A stretch of 64,000 bases of DNA from Amycolatopsis camponoti (GCF_902497555.1 NZ_CABVGP010000002.1:3050501-3114500), one strand, 5' to 3'; counted from the stretch's first letter, positions 8,284 to 16,936 are shown. Notes: generated from the letters alone by a model not told the origin. Translations and numbers: made by a program.

Positions 8284-9657
8284 TCACGACCCGGACGCCG
8301 CCGTGACGTGGCCGAGCCGGATCGCCTGGCGCAGCGCCGCGTGGTCGCGTTCGTTCTGGTCGGCGCAGGCCACCGCGAACTCCCGGACGGCCTCGGCGAA
8401 CGCCGGACCGGAGCCGAGGTACGCGGCGATCGCGAGCGCGTCGCCGGTGCGCGCGTGCGCCCGCGCCAAGGTCCACCCGCACAGGCGGGCGTGCGACCGC
8501 AGCACGTCCGGGGTCATCGTCGTGCCGTCGCCGGTGAGCCGGCCGCCGCGCAGCCGCCGGACGTGGAAGTCGCGGGGGCGGCCGTCGACGTCGGCGTCGT
8601 GCGCCCAGCCGAGGAAGACGTCTCCGGCGGCCTGGATCAGCCGTTGCCCGGCGACCACCCGCCGGCCCGGACCACCCGCCGCGGCGACGCCGGCGTACTC
8701 CTGCAGCACCGACGGCCCGGCCTCCTTCAGCTGAAGGAAGAGCGGATCCCCGGTACCGGTCCGCGCGAGCAGCGCCACCCAGCACCGCGTGCCGGCTCCG
8801 CCGGGGCCGGGCACCGTGCGGGCGACGTCGGCCAGCCGGTAGCGGTCCAGCAAGGCCCGCCGCGCCGGGCCGAGCGTGTGCCGGTAGCGCGAAAGCACCG
8901 CGCCGAGACGGTCCGCGAGCGTCGCCGGGTCACCGTCGCCGGCGAGGTGGCCGGCCGGGACGACCACCGGCGGACGCGTGGCCAGCCGCAGCTGCCCGTC
9001 GCGGATTTCGGTGAACCGGCGGCCGCCGGTGTCGCGGCCGGGTACGCCGGACCTCGCCGGACCCAGGTGGTGGGCCGCGACCACGCGCAACGTCCGGGCG
9101 TCGGCGGGGGCGAAGAAGATTTCGAGCGACGTCCGGCGGGCGAAGTCGTGCATCGCGAGGCGGTACGACTCCACCGCGGCGACCACCGTGCGCCGCCGCT
9201 GGGCCGGCGGGTGTCCCGTCTCCCGGCTCGTGACCTCGAAGCTCGCGGCGAGCCGCTTGACGTCCCATTCCCAGGGCGCGCGCAGGGTTTCGTCGAAGTC
9301 GGCGAAGTCGAACACGAGCCGGCGGCCCTGGGCGGCGAACAACCCGAAGTTGGCGAGCTGGGCGTCTCCGCACGCCTGGACCGGGAACCCGGTCCGCGGC
9401 GTCGTGGCGAGGTCGGCCGCGGCCGGCAGCGCGGCGCCGTGGAAGTAGGCGAGGGGCGAAGCGGCCATCCGGCCGTAACGCAGCGGCAGCAGCTCCGGCA
9501 CCCGGTCGGCGTCCTGGCCGGCCAGCAAAGCGAGCGGATCGCGTCCGGCGGGGCCGGGGAACTCGGCGTGGCGGGCCGCCGGCACCGCGATGCGGGCGGC
9601 CCGGGCACGAGCGGTCCGCACGTCGGGGGCCGCGGTGTCCATTTCGGTGAGTGGCAT
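8284..9657 (-). CDS. DUF2252 family protein
   Basis: A 457-residue soluble protein recognisable as DUF2252: an N-terminal block ending in MAASPLAYFHGAA, then QACGDAQLANFG and VFDFADFDETLRAPWEWDVKRLAASF. These resemble the nucleotide- and metal-binding parts of kinase-like (APH/HipA-like) folds: D and N in GDAQLANFG and D in DFADFDE. No activity is established that I know of. The start is the ATG at 9657. In actinobacteria such genes often sit with stress and envelope genes, as here between LAL regulator 1 and a DUF1269 protein. Confidence 0.8.
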   Translation of the reverse strand: MPLTEMDTAAPDVRTARARAARIAVPAARHAEFPGPAGRDPLALLAGQDADRVPELLPLRYGRMAASPLAYFHGAALPAAADLATTPRTGFPVQACGDAQLANFGLFAAQGRRLVFDFADFDETLRAPWEWDVKRLAASFEVTSRETGHPPAQRRRTVVAAVESYRLAMHDFARRTSLEIFFAPADARTLRVVAAHHLGPARSGVPGRDTGGRRFTEIRDGQLRLATRPPVVVPAGHLAGDGDPATLADRLGAVLSRYRHTLGPARRALLDRYRLADVARTVPGPGGAGTRCWVALLARTGTGDPLFLQLKEAGPSVLQEYAGVAAAGGPGRRVVAGQRLIQAAGDVFLGWAHDADVDGRPRDFHVRRLRGGRLTGDGTTMTPDVLRSHARLCGWTLARAHARTGDALAIAAYLGSGPAFAEAVREFAVACADQNERDHAALRQAIRLGHVTAASGS

Positions 9658-10085
9658 GGACGGATCGTCGGCCGCCGAACCGGCCGGGGCGTCGCCCGCC
9701 GGGGGTGAAGCGGGGAGTCATCCACCACGGGTGACGACTCGCGGCGGCCGGCGTCGCAGGCTGGGTCCGTGGAGACGCGGTGGTGGCGAAGCGGATGACG
9801 GGTGAGGCGTCGGTGCCCCGGCGGGTGTATCGCGGGGGATCTCCGAGGCGGTGCCGTTCGGGTTCCCCGGCTTCGCCACTTCGTCCGGCGGGCCCCGGTG
9901 GCGGCCGGGGCGGGCCGGTCGGACGCCGGTCGTGCCGTGTCCTCCGCGGGTGGCCGCGGCGGCGCTCGGGGGCGTCGCCGCGGTCCGGCCCGTGCCGGCG
10001 TATCCGCTCGCACCCGACCGGCGGTCCGCGGTGGACTGATCGGAACAGCGGCCGCCGCCGTCCGGTCGCATGCGGACGCCCTGCG
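9658..10085. other. Intergenic stretch without a supported gene
   Basis: About 430 bases between the start of the DUF2252 gene and the stop of the DUF1269 gene. It is extremely GC-rich, so all frames are open and third-position GC is uninformative. A 62-codon plus-strand frame from a GTG at 9851 and a longer minus-strand frame exist, but both are Pro/Arg/Ala-rich without a clear ribosome-binding site or any recognisable motif. The promoter of the DUF2252 gene must lie here; I cannot place it. Confidence 0.5.
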
Positions 10086-10592
10086 CTACAAGCGTTCTCG
10101 CTGAGGTGCCTCGCCGAAGGCCTCGCGCAGCCGGGATTCTTCCTCCTCGGACAGGTTGGTGCTCAGCAACGTCGCGCCGGTTTCCTTGAACGGTTCGACC
10201 ACCCGGTCCAGCACCGTGCCGTCCGACATCACGAACAGCGCCGAGGTGCCCGGGGTGACCTGGTTCCGGACGGTTTCAATGAACTCTTCGTCGATGCCGA
10301 TGTGGCTCAGTGATCCCGTCAGTGCCCCGATCGCCGCGCCGACGGCCGCGCCGAGCAACGGGACGAGGAAGATGAGGCCGAACAGCAGGCCCCAGAAGGC
10401 CCCACCCATCGCGCCGGCACCGGTCAGGGAGCCGAGGTCCTTGGTCTTCGGCTTCTTCCGTCCTTCCGGCCAGGTGACGTAAGCCGCGTCCGCGATGGAG
10501 ATCAGCTGCTGTTTCTGTAGCTGGCGAAGCAGTTCCAGTGCGTTTTCGGCGCCTTCGACGGTGGGGAACCTCCACACGGTCAACGTGGCCAT
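10086..10592 (-). CDS. DUF1269 membrane protein
   Basis: A 168-residue protein. Residues ~1-60 are a small alpha/beta domain (MATLTVWRFPTVEGAENAL). A glycine-rich hydrophobic hairpin follows (GAGAMGGAFWGLLFGLIFLVPLLG), then a second soluble domain with ALFVMSDGTVLDRVVEPF. This is the DUF1269 layout; members are often stress-induced and thought to insert into membranes through the Gly-rich segment. GAGGAG lies just before the ATG. It converges with nothing close and stands alone between DUF2252 and DUF7144. Confidence 0.8.
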   Translation of the reverse strand: MATLTVWRFPTVEGAENALELLRQLQKQQLISIADAAYVTWPEGRKKPKTKDLGSLTGAGAMGGAFWGLLFGLIFLVPLLGAAVGAAIGALTGSLSHIGIDEEFIETVRNQVTPGTSALFVMSDGTVLDRVVEPFKETGATLLSTNLSEEEESRLREAFGEAPQRERL

Positions 10593-10792
10593 GACTCCTC
10601 CTCGGTCCGGGATCGGTGGTCTGCCGAACTGTTTCCCGGGCGTCGAAGCGCGGCATCGCCCACGCCGTGTGAGCCGCGGACCGGCCGCGGCCGGAGCAGC
10701 CGATCTCACCTGGGGCGGGCGAGGACCGGCGGACGACCGACCGACCATGATCGCCCGGGTCCGCAGCTCCGAGGCAGGAAGCAGAGGGAATC

Positions 10793-11254
10793 ATGACCGA
10801 CCACACGCAGCCATGGACCGGATCGACCGGCGCACGGACGCCGTCCCCGCCGGAGCGGGCCGTCGCCCGGTCACGGCGGGTCGGCTGGATCTGGTTCGCC
10901 GCGGCGATCACCGTCCTGGCCGGACTGTTCAACGTCGTGGAGGGACTGGTCGCGCTGTTCGACCGGGACTACTACGTGCTCGGCCCGTCCGGGCTGCTCG
11001 TCTTCACCTTGAACGGCTGGGGCTGGATCCACCTGATCGTCGGTGGCCTCGCCGTGCTGGCGGGCATCGCGCTGTCCACCGGCGCGCAGTGGGCGCGGGT
11101 CGTCACTATCGCGCTCGCCGGCTTCAACGCACTGGCGCAGCTGACTTTCCTGTCCGCCTACCCGTACTGGGGCATCGTCGTGATCGCCCTCGACGTCCTC
11201 GTGATCTGGGCCGTCATCGTGCACGGCGACGAATCCACCTACGAAATCTGGTGA
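10793..11254 (+). CDS. DUF7144 four-helix membrane protein
   Basis: A 153-residue protein with a ~30-residue polar N-terminus and four membrane helices, with the conserved elements GLFNVVEGLVALF, GWGWIHLIVGGLAVLAG, and LTFLSAYPYWGIVVIALDVLVIWA. This matches the actinobacterial DUF7144 family. Function unknown. The ATG at 10793 follows an AG-rich stretch (GCAGAGGG) that can serve as ribosome-binding site. The LAL regulator 2 gene follows on the same strand after ~110 bases. Confidence 0.75.
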   Translation: MTDHTQPWTGSTGARTPSPPERAVARSRRVGWIWFAAAITVLAGLFNVVEGLVALFDRDYYVLGPSGLLVFTLNGWGWIHLIVGGLAVLAGIALSTGAQWARVVTIALAGFNALAQLTFLSAYPYWGIVVIALDVLVIWAVIVHGDESTYEIW

Positions 11255-11365
11255 TCCGGGAGACGCGGCCGCGTCTCACCGGCCGGTGATCAGTACAGTC
11301 GTGGCCTCCGTCCGGCGTCGAACGCGAGGACCGGGGGCGATTCTCCCGACGGCCGAGAGGTTGAC

Positions 11366-13921
11366 GTGCTCGTGCGAACGACGACCCGGTTCCGGCCGGT
11401 CCCCGGTGGCAAGGTCACGGTGCCGCGGCTGCCGGGGACCTTCGTCCCCCGACCCCGGCTGGGGGCGCTGTTCGACCGCGCCACCGTCCGGCCGGTCACG
11501 GTGGTCCGCGCCCCGGCCGGGGCCGGCAAGACCACGGCGCTGGCGAGCTGGGCCGGCGACGGCCGCACCGTCGCCTGGGTGTCGCTGGACGAGAACGACA
11601 ACGACGAACCCCGGTTGTGGGCGGGGATCCTGTGCGCGCTGCGCCGCTGTCCCGCGGTGGCCGGGAAGAGCGCGGTGCACCGGCTTTCCCCGCCGTCGCC
11701 CGGGCGGCGGCGCGGTTTCCTGGCGGACCTGGACGACGCGCTCACCGGCCTGAGCCGTCCGGTGCGGCTGGTCCTGGACGACCTGCAGGAGATCTCCCAC
11801 CCGGACGCGCTGGAGGCGCTCGCGGCCCTCGTGCACCGGGTGCCGTCCGGTGTCCGGCTGGTGCTGGTCACCCGCGTCGAGCCGCGGCTGCGGCTGGCCC
11901 GGCTGCACGTGGAGGGCGTCCTGTCCCGGGTGGACGCGGCCGAACTCCGGTTCACCACCAAGGAGACGACGGTCCTGCTGCGGGCCACCGGGGCCACGGT
12001 GGGCGACGACCGCGTCCGGGAGCTCACCGAGCGCACGGCGGGCTGGGCCGCCGCCCTCGGCTGGGCCGCCGTGTCCGTACGCGAAGCGGGGGACGCGGAC
12101 GCGCTCGTCGCCTCCGTCACCGGGGACGAGCGCGCCGTGGCCAAGTTCTTCGCCGAAGAAGTGCTGTCGCGGCTGCCCGCGGCGACGTCGGATCTCCTGC
12201 TGTGCCTCAGTGTCTGCGACGCCGTGAGCGCGACGCTCGCCGTCCGCTTGTCCGGCCGCGTGGACGCCGGGGCGCGGCTGGACGAGCTCGAGCGCGCGCT
12301 GGGTCTCGTCGCGCGCACGCCGGCCGACACCTACCGGCTTCCGCCGCTGCTGCGGGGTTTCCTGCGTGCCGAGCTGGCCCGGCGGGACCCGGCGCGGGTG
12401 CTGCGGCTGCACGGGACCGCCGCGGCGTGGTTCGCCGGCGAAGGCCGGTTCGGGGAGGCACTCCGGCACGCCGTGGCGGGCCGTGACCGGCAGCGCGTCC
12501 TTTCCCTCGCGCGGGAGCACGCCGTGCGCCAGGCCCAGGCCGGTGACGGCGAGCCGGTGCGCGTCGCGCTCACCCACCTGGGCCCCGCGGCCGTCGCGGC
12601 GAGCCCGTCGCTGCGGCTGGCGTCGGCGCTGGAAAACATCCAGCGCGGGGACCTCGCCGGTGCCGCGGCCGACCTGGCGGGGGAGGCGCCGGGTGACGAC
12701 CGGTGGCCCCTCGCCGTCCGTCATCTCGCGGTGGTGACCGGCGAGCGCCCGCCGGAGACCGCGGAGGCCGTGCCGTCCCCGGACTTCGACGCCTGGGCGA
12801 ACCTCGACCTCGCCTGGCGGTCACTGCACCGCGGGGCCCGCCGGCACGCCGTCACCCGGGCGCGGGAAGCCCTGCGCCTGGCTCACGACGAGCGGCTCGA
12901 CCACCTCGTGCTCCACAGCCGGCTGGCGCTGGCCGTCGCGACCGCCCTCCACGGCGAGCACCCGGCGATGCGGCGCGCCTGCACGGGCGCGCTGGCCGTC
13001 GCGCGCCGGCACGGCTGGCGCCGGTCCCCGGGCGTGGCCGAGTGCCACCTCCTGCTGGCCTACGACGACCTGATGCGCGCCGAGCCCATCGCCGCGGCCC
13101 GGGAGCTGGCCCAGGCGACGTCGGCGGAAGTGCCCGGGGGCCCGCCGCTGCTGGGACCGCTCCGCGAGTTCTTCGAGGGCATGGTGCGCTTCGACGACGG
13201 CGACCGGGGCGCGGGCTCGCAGGGCATGCGCGCGGCCCGGCACCGGCTCGCCCTCGCCGAACTGCCCCCCGAGGTCGTCGGGGTGTGCGCGGTCGCGGAG
13301 TACCACGCGGCTCTCGTCCTCGGCGAAGGGCTGCACGCCGCGGAGGTGCTCGCCTGGGTGCACGAGCGGCTGCCCGGCAGCGGCGAGCTGGCCCTCCTGC
13401 GGGTCCGGGCCCACCTCGCCGCCGACGAACCCGATGCGGCGGAAGCGGTTCTGCGGGAAACCGCCTCGGCGAAAGCGGTGCTGCCCGCGACGCCGGTCGA
13501 CCGGTGCCTGGCCGAAACCGCGCTCGCACTGCGTTCGCACCGGCGGACCAAGGCACTCCACGCCCTCGACCGCGCGCTCGCCCTCGCCCGCCCGAACGGC
13601 CTCGTGCGGCCGTTCGCGCTCGCCGAACCGCGGGTCGGGCACCTGCTGATCGACCACTCGGGCGGCTTCGGCTCGCTGGACCGGTTCGCGCAGGCGGTCC
13701 GTGGCCGGCTCGTCCCGCGGACCCGGTCCAGCGGCCTGACCGACCGCGAGCAGGTGGTGCTGCGGCGCCTGCCTTCCCAGCGTTCGCTGGACGAAATCGC
13801 GTCCGACCTCACCGTGTCGGTCAACACCGTGAAGACGCACGTGCGGGCCATCTACGGCAAGCTCGGCGTGAACAACCGGCGCTCCGCCGTCGTCGTCGCC
13901 CGCCAGAACGGCTTGACCTGA
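11366..13921 (+). CDS. LAL-type (MalT-like) LuxR transcriptional regulator 2
   Basis: An 851-residue regulator with a Walker A at residues 49-57 (APAGAGKTT), a Walker B-like VRLVLDDLQEI near residue 135, long helical repeats and a C-terminal LuxR HTH (LTDREQVVLRRLPSQRSLDEIASDL, then NTVKTHVRAIYGKLGV). The GTG at 11366 is preceded by GAGAGG. It is clearly paralogous to the regulator at 4847-7513: both begin with a basic stretch, PR-rich linker and P-loop, and share the DEIA-DLTVS-NTVKTHVR HTH. The stop lies three bases from the stop of the convergent transporter gene. Confidence 0.9.
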   Translation: MLVRTTTRFRPVPGGKVTVPRLPGTFVPRPRLGALFDRATVRPVTVVRAPAGAGKTTALASWAGDGRTVAWVSLDENDNDEPRLWAGILCALRRCPAVAGKSAVHRLSPPSPGRRRGFLADLDDALTGLSRPVRLVLDDLQEISHPDALEALAALVHRVPSGVRLVLVTRVEPRLRLARLHVEGVLSRVDAAELRFTTKETTVLLRATGATVGDDRVRELTERTAGWAAALGWAAVSVREAGDADALVASVTGDERAVAKFFAEEVLSRLPAATSDLLLCLSVCDAVSATLAVRLSGRVDAGARLDELERALGLVARTPADTYRLPPLLRGFLRAELARRDPARVLRLHGTAAAWFAGEGRFGEALRHAVAGRDRQRVLSLAREHAVRQAQAGDGEPVRVALTHLGPAAVAASPSLRLASALENIQRGDLAGAAADLAGEAPGDDRWPLAVRHLAVVTGERPPETAEAVPSPDFDAWANLDLAWRSLHRGARRHAVTRAREALRLAHDERLDHLVLHSRLALAVATALHGEHPAMRRACTGALAVARRHGWRRSPGVAECHLLLAYDDLMRAEPIAAARELAQATSAEVPGGPPLLGPLREFFEGMVRFDDGDRGAGSQGMRAARHRLALAELPPEVVGVCAVAEYHAALVLGEGLHAAEVLAWVHERLPGSGELALLRVRAHLAADEPDAAEAVLRETASAKAVLPATPVDRCLAETALALRSHRRTKALHALDRALALARPNGLVRPFALAEPRVGHLLIDHSGGFGSLDRFAQAVRGRLVPRTRSSGLTDREQVVLRRLPSQRSLDEIASDLTVSVNTVKTHVRAIYGKLGVNNRRSAVVVARQNGLT

Positions 13922-13924
13922 CAG

Positions 13925-15154
13925 TCATTCGTCGTCGCGGCGAGGCGCGGACAGCAGCGCGTCGGCCCAGCGGGCCCGCGGGTCGACGTCCACGAGCAGC
14001 GCCTTGGCCAGCAGGGTCGCCGGCACGGCGAGGACCGCGCCGAGCGGGCCCAGCAGCCAGGTCCAGAACACGAGCGCCAGTACCGTGACCAAAGTGGACA
14101 GACCGACCGAGCCGGCCACGAACCGCGGCTGGATCAGCGACTGCACCACGAAGTTCAGGCCGGCGTACACGACGAGCACCACGAGCAGGGAGCGCCAGCC
14201 GCCGTCGAGCAGGGCGATGAACGCGGGGGGCGCCACCCCGATCACGAACCCCACGTTGGGAACGTAGTTGGTGACGAACGCGAGCAGCCCCCACAGCACC
14301 GCGCCCGGGATCCCGAGCAGGGCGAGGGCGGTCGTGTCGAGCGCCGCGACGAGCCCGCCGAACACGGTCGTCACGAGCAGGTACCGGCGCGTGCCGGCCG
14401 CGAAACCCCGCAGGGAAGCCGAAATCCACGGCCGGTCGCGGGCGATCCGGCCGAGGCGTTGCCCCGCCCAGGCCGTTTCGGCACTGAGGAACAGCAGGAG
14501 GGCGAGCAAGAACGCCAGGTTGGTCACCAGGCCGCCGACCCCGGCGAGCAGGGAACCGGCCAGGCCGACCAGTTTCCCGGCGTCGACGGACGAGAGCATC
14601 GCGCGCAGCTGCGGTTCGCCGACGCCGAACCGGCCGAGCACGCCCAGCCCGTCGTGCAGCAGCTCGTCGAGCCGCCCGGCGTAGTGGGGGACCAGAGCCG
14701 ACAGCTGCGCGACGGAGACCACGATGACGAGGAAGAAGACGAGCAGGACCGCGTAGACGGCGGCCGCCAGCACGGCGACGGTCAGCCAGCGCGGAAGTCC
14801 CTTGCGCCGCAACCAGGTCCGGATCGGATCGAGGGTGATGACGACGACGAGGGCGAGGAAGACGGGGCCGGCGAACCAGGCGACGGCCTGCACGCCGGCG
14901 AGCACGACCACCGCGGCGGCGGCGCCCAGCAGCACGACGAGCGCGCGGGGCGGGGAGCTGCCGCCGGTACCGAGGTCGTCTTCGGGCGGCCACGGTACCG
15001 GCGGCAGGTGCCCACCCGCGCCGAAGCGATCGGCGAACCCCCGGAAGGGGTGCCGGGGGGAGCGACGCCCCCGCCGCTCGCCGGCCGCGGCCCGGTTTCG
15101 CCGGGGCAAGCGGAACCGGTGGGCCGGGAAGTCGGTGAGCGAAGCTCGCACCAT
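13925..15154 (-). CDS. AI-2E family (PerM-like) transporter
   Basis: A 409-residue membrane protein with about eight helices. The first ~65 residues are a basic/proline-rich cytoplasmic extension. The family signature is visible in the C-terminal half: LLAFVTNYVPNVGFVIGVAPPAFIALLDG, and NFVVQSLIQPRFVAGSVGLSTLVTVLAL (shown here in parts). Members export autoinducer-2 or ions, or act as Na+/H+ antiporters; the substrate here is open. GGAGGA six bases before the ATG at 15154 confirms the start. It converges with LAL regulator 2. Confidence 0.85.
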   Translation of the reverse strand: MVRASLTDFPAHRFRLPRRNRAAAGERRGRRSPRHPFRGFADRFGAGGHLPPVPWPPEDDLGTGGSSPPRALVVLLGAAAAVVVLAGVQAVAWFAGPVFLALVVVITLDPIRTWLRRKGLPRWLTVAVLAAAVYAVLLVFFLVIVVSVAQLSALVPHYAGRLDELLHDGLGVLGRFGVGEPQLRAMLSSVDAGKLVGLAGSLLAGVGGLVTNLAFLLALLLFLSAETAWAGQRLGRIARDRPWISASLRGFAAGTRRYLLVTTVFGGLVAALDTTALALLGIPGAVLWGLLAFVTNYVPNVGFVIGVAPPAFIALLDGGWRSLLVVLVVYAGLNFVVQSLIQPRFVAGSVGLSTLVTVLALVFWTWLLGPLGAVLAVPATLLAKALLVDVDPRARWADALLSAPRRDDE

Positions 15155-15362
15155 GCGGATCCTCCGGAATCAGGCGGCCGTGTCACGGTCGCCGATCCGG
15201 GAGGCTCGCGCGTCACCCGGCACGGGCGAGACCCGGTGCGGGACAAAAAGGTGTGGCTCGGTGCGGCTGACGCCTGGAGGGTGAGCCGCTGGGTCGCCGT
15301 GTCGACCTGCTCGGTCGATTCGACCTCGACGCCGAGGTGATCCATCACCGTCTCCTGGCCCG

Positions 15363-15422
15363 ATCCGGGACGAGATCGACCGCCGGGTCCGCGAACTCCT
15401 CCGGGAGCTGACCGCGGTCTGA
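15363..15422 (+). pseudogene. Possible C-terminal remnant of an arsenate reductase/LMW phosphatase
   Basis: Twenty codons from 15363 to a TGA at 15420-15422 translate to IRDEIDRRVRELLRELTAV. This closely resembles the last helix of actinobacterial ArsC-type low-molecular-weight phosphatases, which typically end in an IRDEI-xRRV-LL-EL pattern. Upstream, no frame continues into a phosphatase; a nearby frame reads LGRRVDLLGRFDLDAEV. I see this as a possible relic in a ~280-base intergenic gap, not an intact gene. The match could be chance. Confidence 0.25.
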
Positions 15423-15433
15423 ACCGCGATGCT

Positions 15434-15967
15434 TCAGGAAAGCGTCTCGGCGGTGGCGGTCAGGACCGCGCGGCCGAGGATGTGGCCCGCCATCGTGAAG
15501 CCGAGGACGGCCGGGGTCGCGTCGGCCGGGACGCCGATCGAGGCGACCGCGAGGGCGTGCACCACGACGAAGTAGCGGTGCGGTCCGTGCCCGGCGGGCG
15601 GGGCGGCGCCCAGGTAGTGCGGCACGCGGGCGTCGTTGGGCAGCTGGAAAGCGCCTTCCGGCAGGCCGGAGCCGGTGGCGTCGCCGGCGCCCTCGGGCAG
15701 CTCGGCGACGGTGGCGGGGATGTCGGCGACCGCCCAGTGCCAGAACCCGGAGCCGGTGGGGGCGTCGGGGTCGTAGACGGTGACGGCGTAGCTCCGGGTG
15801 CCTTCCGGTGCGCCGCTCCAGGACAGCTGCGGCGAGAGGTCCTTGCCTCCCGGGACTCCCGAAGACCACTGCTCGAGGGGCCAGGCGGCGCCGTCGGCGA
15901 CCGAGGTGCTGGTGACGGCGAAGGCGGCCGCCTCCGGGAGACGGGCGAACGGGTCGTTGACGGTCAT
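15434..15967 (-). CDS. YbhB/YbcL (PEBP, Raf-kinase-inhibitor-like) family protein
   Basis: A 177-residue cytoplasmic protein with the bacterial PEBP signatures: GGKDLSPQLSWSGAPEGT, YAVTVYDPDAPTGSGFWHWAV (ligand-pocket region with DPD and H), and PHRYFVVVHAL near the C-terminus. PEBP proteins bind phospho-ligands or phosphatidylethanolamine; the bacterial role is not settled. The ATG at 15967 is preceded by AAGGAACC. It is transcribed divergently from the GntR gene, and an 18-bp palindrome lies between them, so it may be in that regulator's regulon. Confidence 0.85.
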   Translation of the reverse strand: MTVNDPFARLPEAAAFAVTSTSVADGAAWPLEQWSSGVPGGKDLSPQLSWSGAPEGTRSYAVTVYDPDAPTGSGFWHWAVADIPATVAELPEGAGDATGSGLPEGAFQLPNDARVPHYLGAAPPAGHGPHRYFVVVHALAVASIGVPADATPAVLGFTMAGHILGRAVLTATAETLS

Positions 15968-16007
15968 CTGAGGTTCCTTCCAAGGAGTGACGTCATCGAC
16001 GATAGCA

Positions 16008-16025
16008 CAGATAATCGATTATCTG
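16008..16025. promoter_or_regulatory. Perfect 18-bp palindrome, probable GntR operator
   Basis: CAGATAATCGATTATCTG is identical to its own reverse complement. It lies between the divergent PEBP and GntR genes, 22 bases before the GntR ATG. A -10-like TATGCT (16036-16041) follows; a start of transcription about seven bases later would coincide with the ATG at 16048, suggesting a leaderless mRNA. The AT-rich palindrome stands out in an otherwise >70% GC region. Autoregulation by the adjacent GntR protein is the simplest reading (inference). Confidence 0.7.
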
Positions 16026-16047
16026 AGTCAACATCTATGCTGTGCCC

Positions 16048-16689
16048 ATGGCTCAGATGCTGTCGGAGCAGGTCTACGCACACCTGCGGGACGCGATCAT
16101 GCGCGGCGACTACGCGCCCGGCGAGGCGCTCAAGCCCCAGGACCTCGCCCGGGACCAGGGTGTGAGCCTGGCCGTCGTGCGCGAGGCGCTCGTGCGGGTG
16201 GTCGGCGAGGGCCTGGCCGACCGGCTGCCGAACCGCGGCTTCGCCGTCCCGGCGTTCTCCGACCGGCGCTGGCAGGAGATCACGGAGGCGCGCCGGACCG
16301 TCGAACCGGTCGTGCTGCGCCTTTCCGTCGAGCGCGGCGACGTCGACTGGGAGGCTCGCGTGCGGGCCGCGCACCACCGCCTGGCCCGCACCGAGCCGTA
16401 CGCGCCGGGCGAGGGTGAGTACTACAGCGGTGCTTGGTCCGAGGCGCACCGGACGTTCCACCGCACCCTGCTGGAGGGGTGCGGCAACGCCGCCCTGCTC
16501 GAGACCTTCGATCGGATGTGGGCCGCGAGCGAGCTGGCTCGCCGGTGGTCTTCGCAGCGGGCGCCCGAACGGGACGCCGTCGGTGAGCATCGCGGCCTGG
16601 AGGAGGCGGCTCTGGACCGTGACGCCGACTCCGCGGCGGCACTGCTCGTCCGGCACCTCACTCTGACCGCGGCGGCCCTGGAGAGCTGA
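16048..16689 (+). CDS. GntR-family transcriptional regulator (FCD type)
   Basis: A 213-residue regulator. The N-terminal winged helix shows the GntR pattern: LSEQVYAHLRDAIMRGDYAPGEAL, then QGVSLAVVREALVRVVGEGL with the recognition helix. The C-terminal all-helical part (TEARRTVEPVVLRLSVERG, HRTFHRTLLEGCGN, HLTLTAAALES) is of FCD type, which binds small organic acids, often through metal-coordinating histidines. In-frame alternative starts are a GTG at 16042 and an ATG at 16057; the promoter arrangement favours 16048 with a leaderless transcript. It probably represses itself and the divergent PEBP gene through the palindrome at 16008-16025. Confidence 0.85.
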   Translation: MAQMLSEQVYAHLRDAIMRGDYAPGEALKPQDLARDQGVSLAVVREALVRVVGEGLADRLPNRGFAVPAFSDRRWQEITEARRTVEPVVLRLSVERGDVDWEARVRAAHHRLARTEPYAPGEGEYYSGAWSEAHRTFHRTLLEGCGNAALLETFDRMWAASELARRWSSQRAPERDAVGEHRGLEEAALDRDADSAAALLVRHLTLTAAALES

Positions 16690-16735
16690 ATTCGCCCCGG
16701 CGACCGAGACGAGGCAGGGGCTCAGTCGGCCGGTG

Positions 16736-16936
16736 TCAGCGGCGGCCGGACGGGTCGGGTGCCCACGTGGCCACCGGGCCGCGCTGGCGCGGTGCGGGTC
16801 CGGACGTGTCGTCCGAGGGCGCCGGGGTGTACACCGGCTGGCGGAACAGGTTGCCGTACCGGCTTTCCTGGGGCGCGGTGAGCGCTCCGGGGCGGGGTTC
16901 TTCGGCGATGGGGTGGCTGAACAGCGAACTGTCCAT
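16736..16936 (-). CDS. Orphan small protein/peptide, 66 residues
   Basis: A short frame with very high third-position GC (about 88% from the ATG at 16936), unlike the sequence just upstream in the same frame, so I think it is coding. The peptide begins MDSSLFSHPIAEEPRPG, then has RYGNLFRQPVYTPAPSDDTS and a Pro/Arg-rich tail. No signal peptide or membrane segment. A GAAAGGA motif lies too far (about 18 bases) from the ATG but six bases before an in-frame ATT. The layout (leader-like N-terminus, aromatic/Asp/Thr core) recalls ribosomal peptide precursors, but no modifying enzyme is adjacent. It converges with gntR and diverges from the AlaDH-like gene. Function unknown. Confidence 0.5.
   Translation of the reverse strand: MDSSLFSHPIAEEPRPGALTAPQESRYGNLFRQPVYTPAPSDDTSGPAPRQRGPVATWAPDPSGRR

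Noticed and set aside
9851..10039. A 62-codon plus-strand frame in the gap before the DUF1269 gene
   Set aside because: Third-position GC is high but so are all positions; only a poorly spaced GAGG precedes the GTG and the product is Pro/Arg-rich without features.
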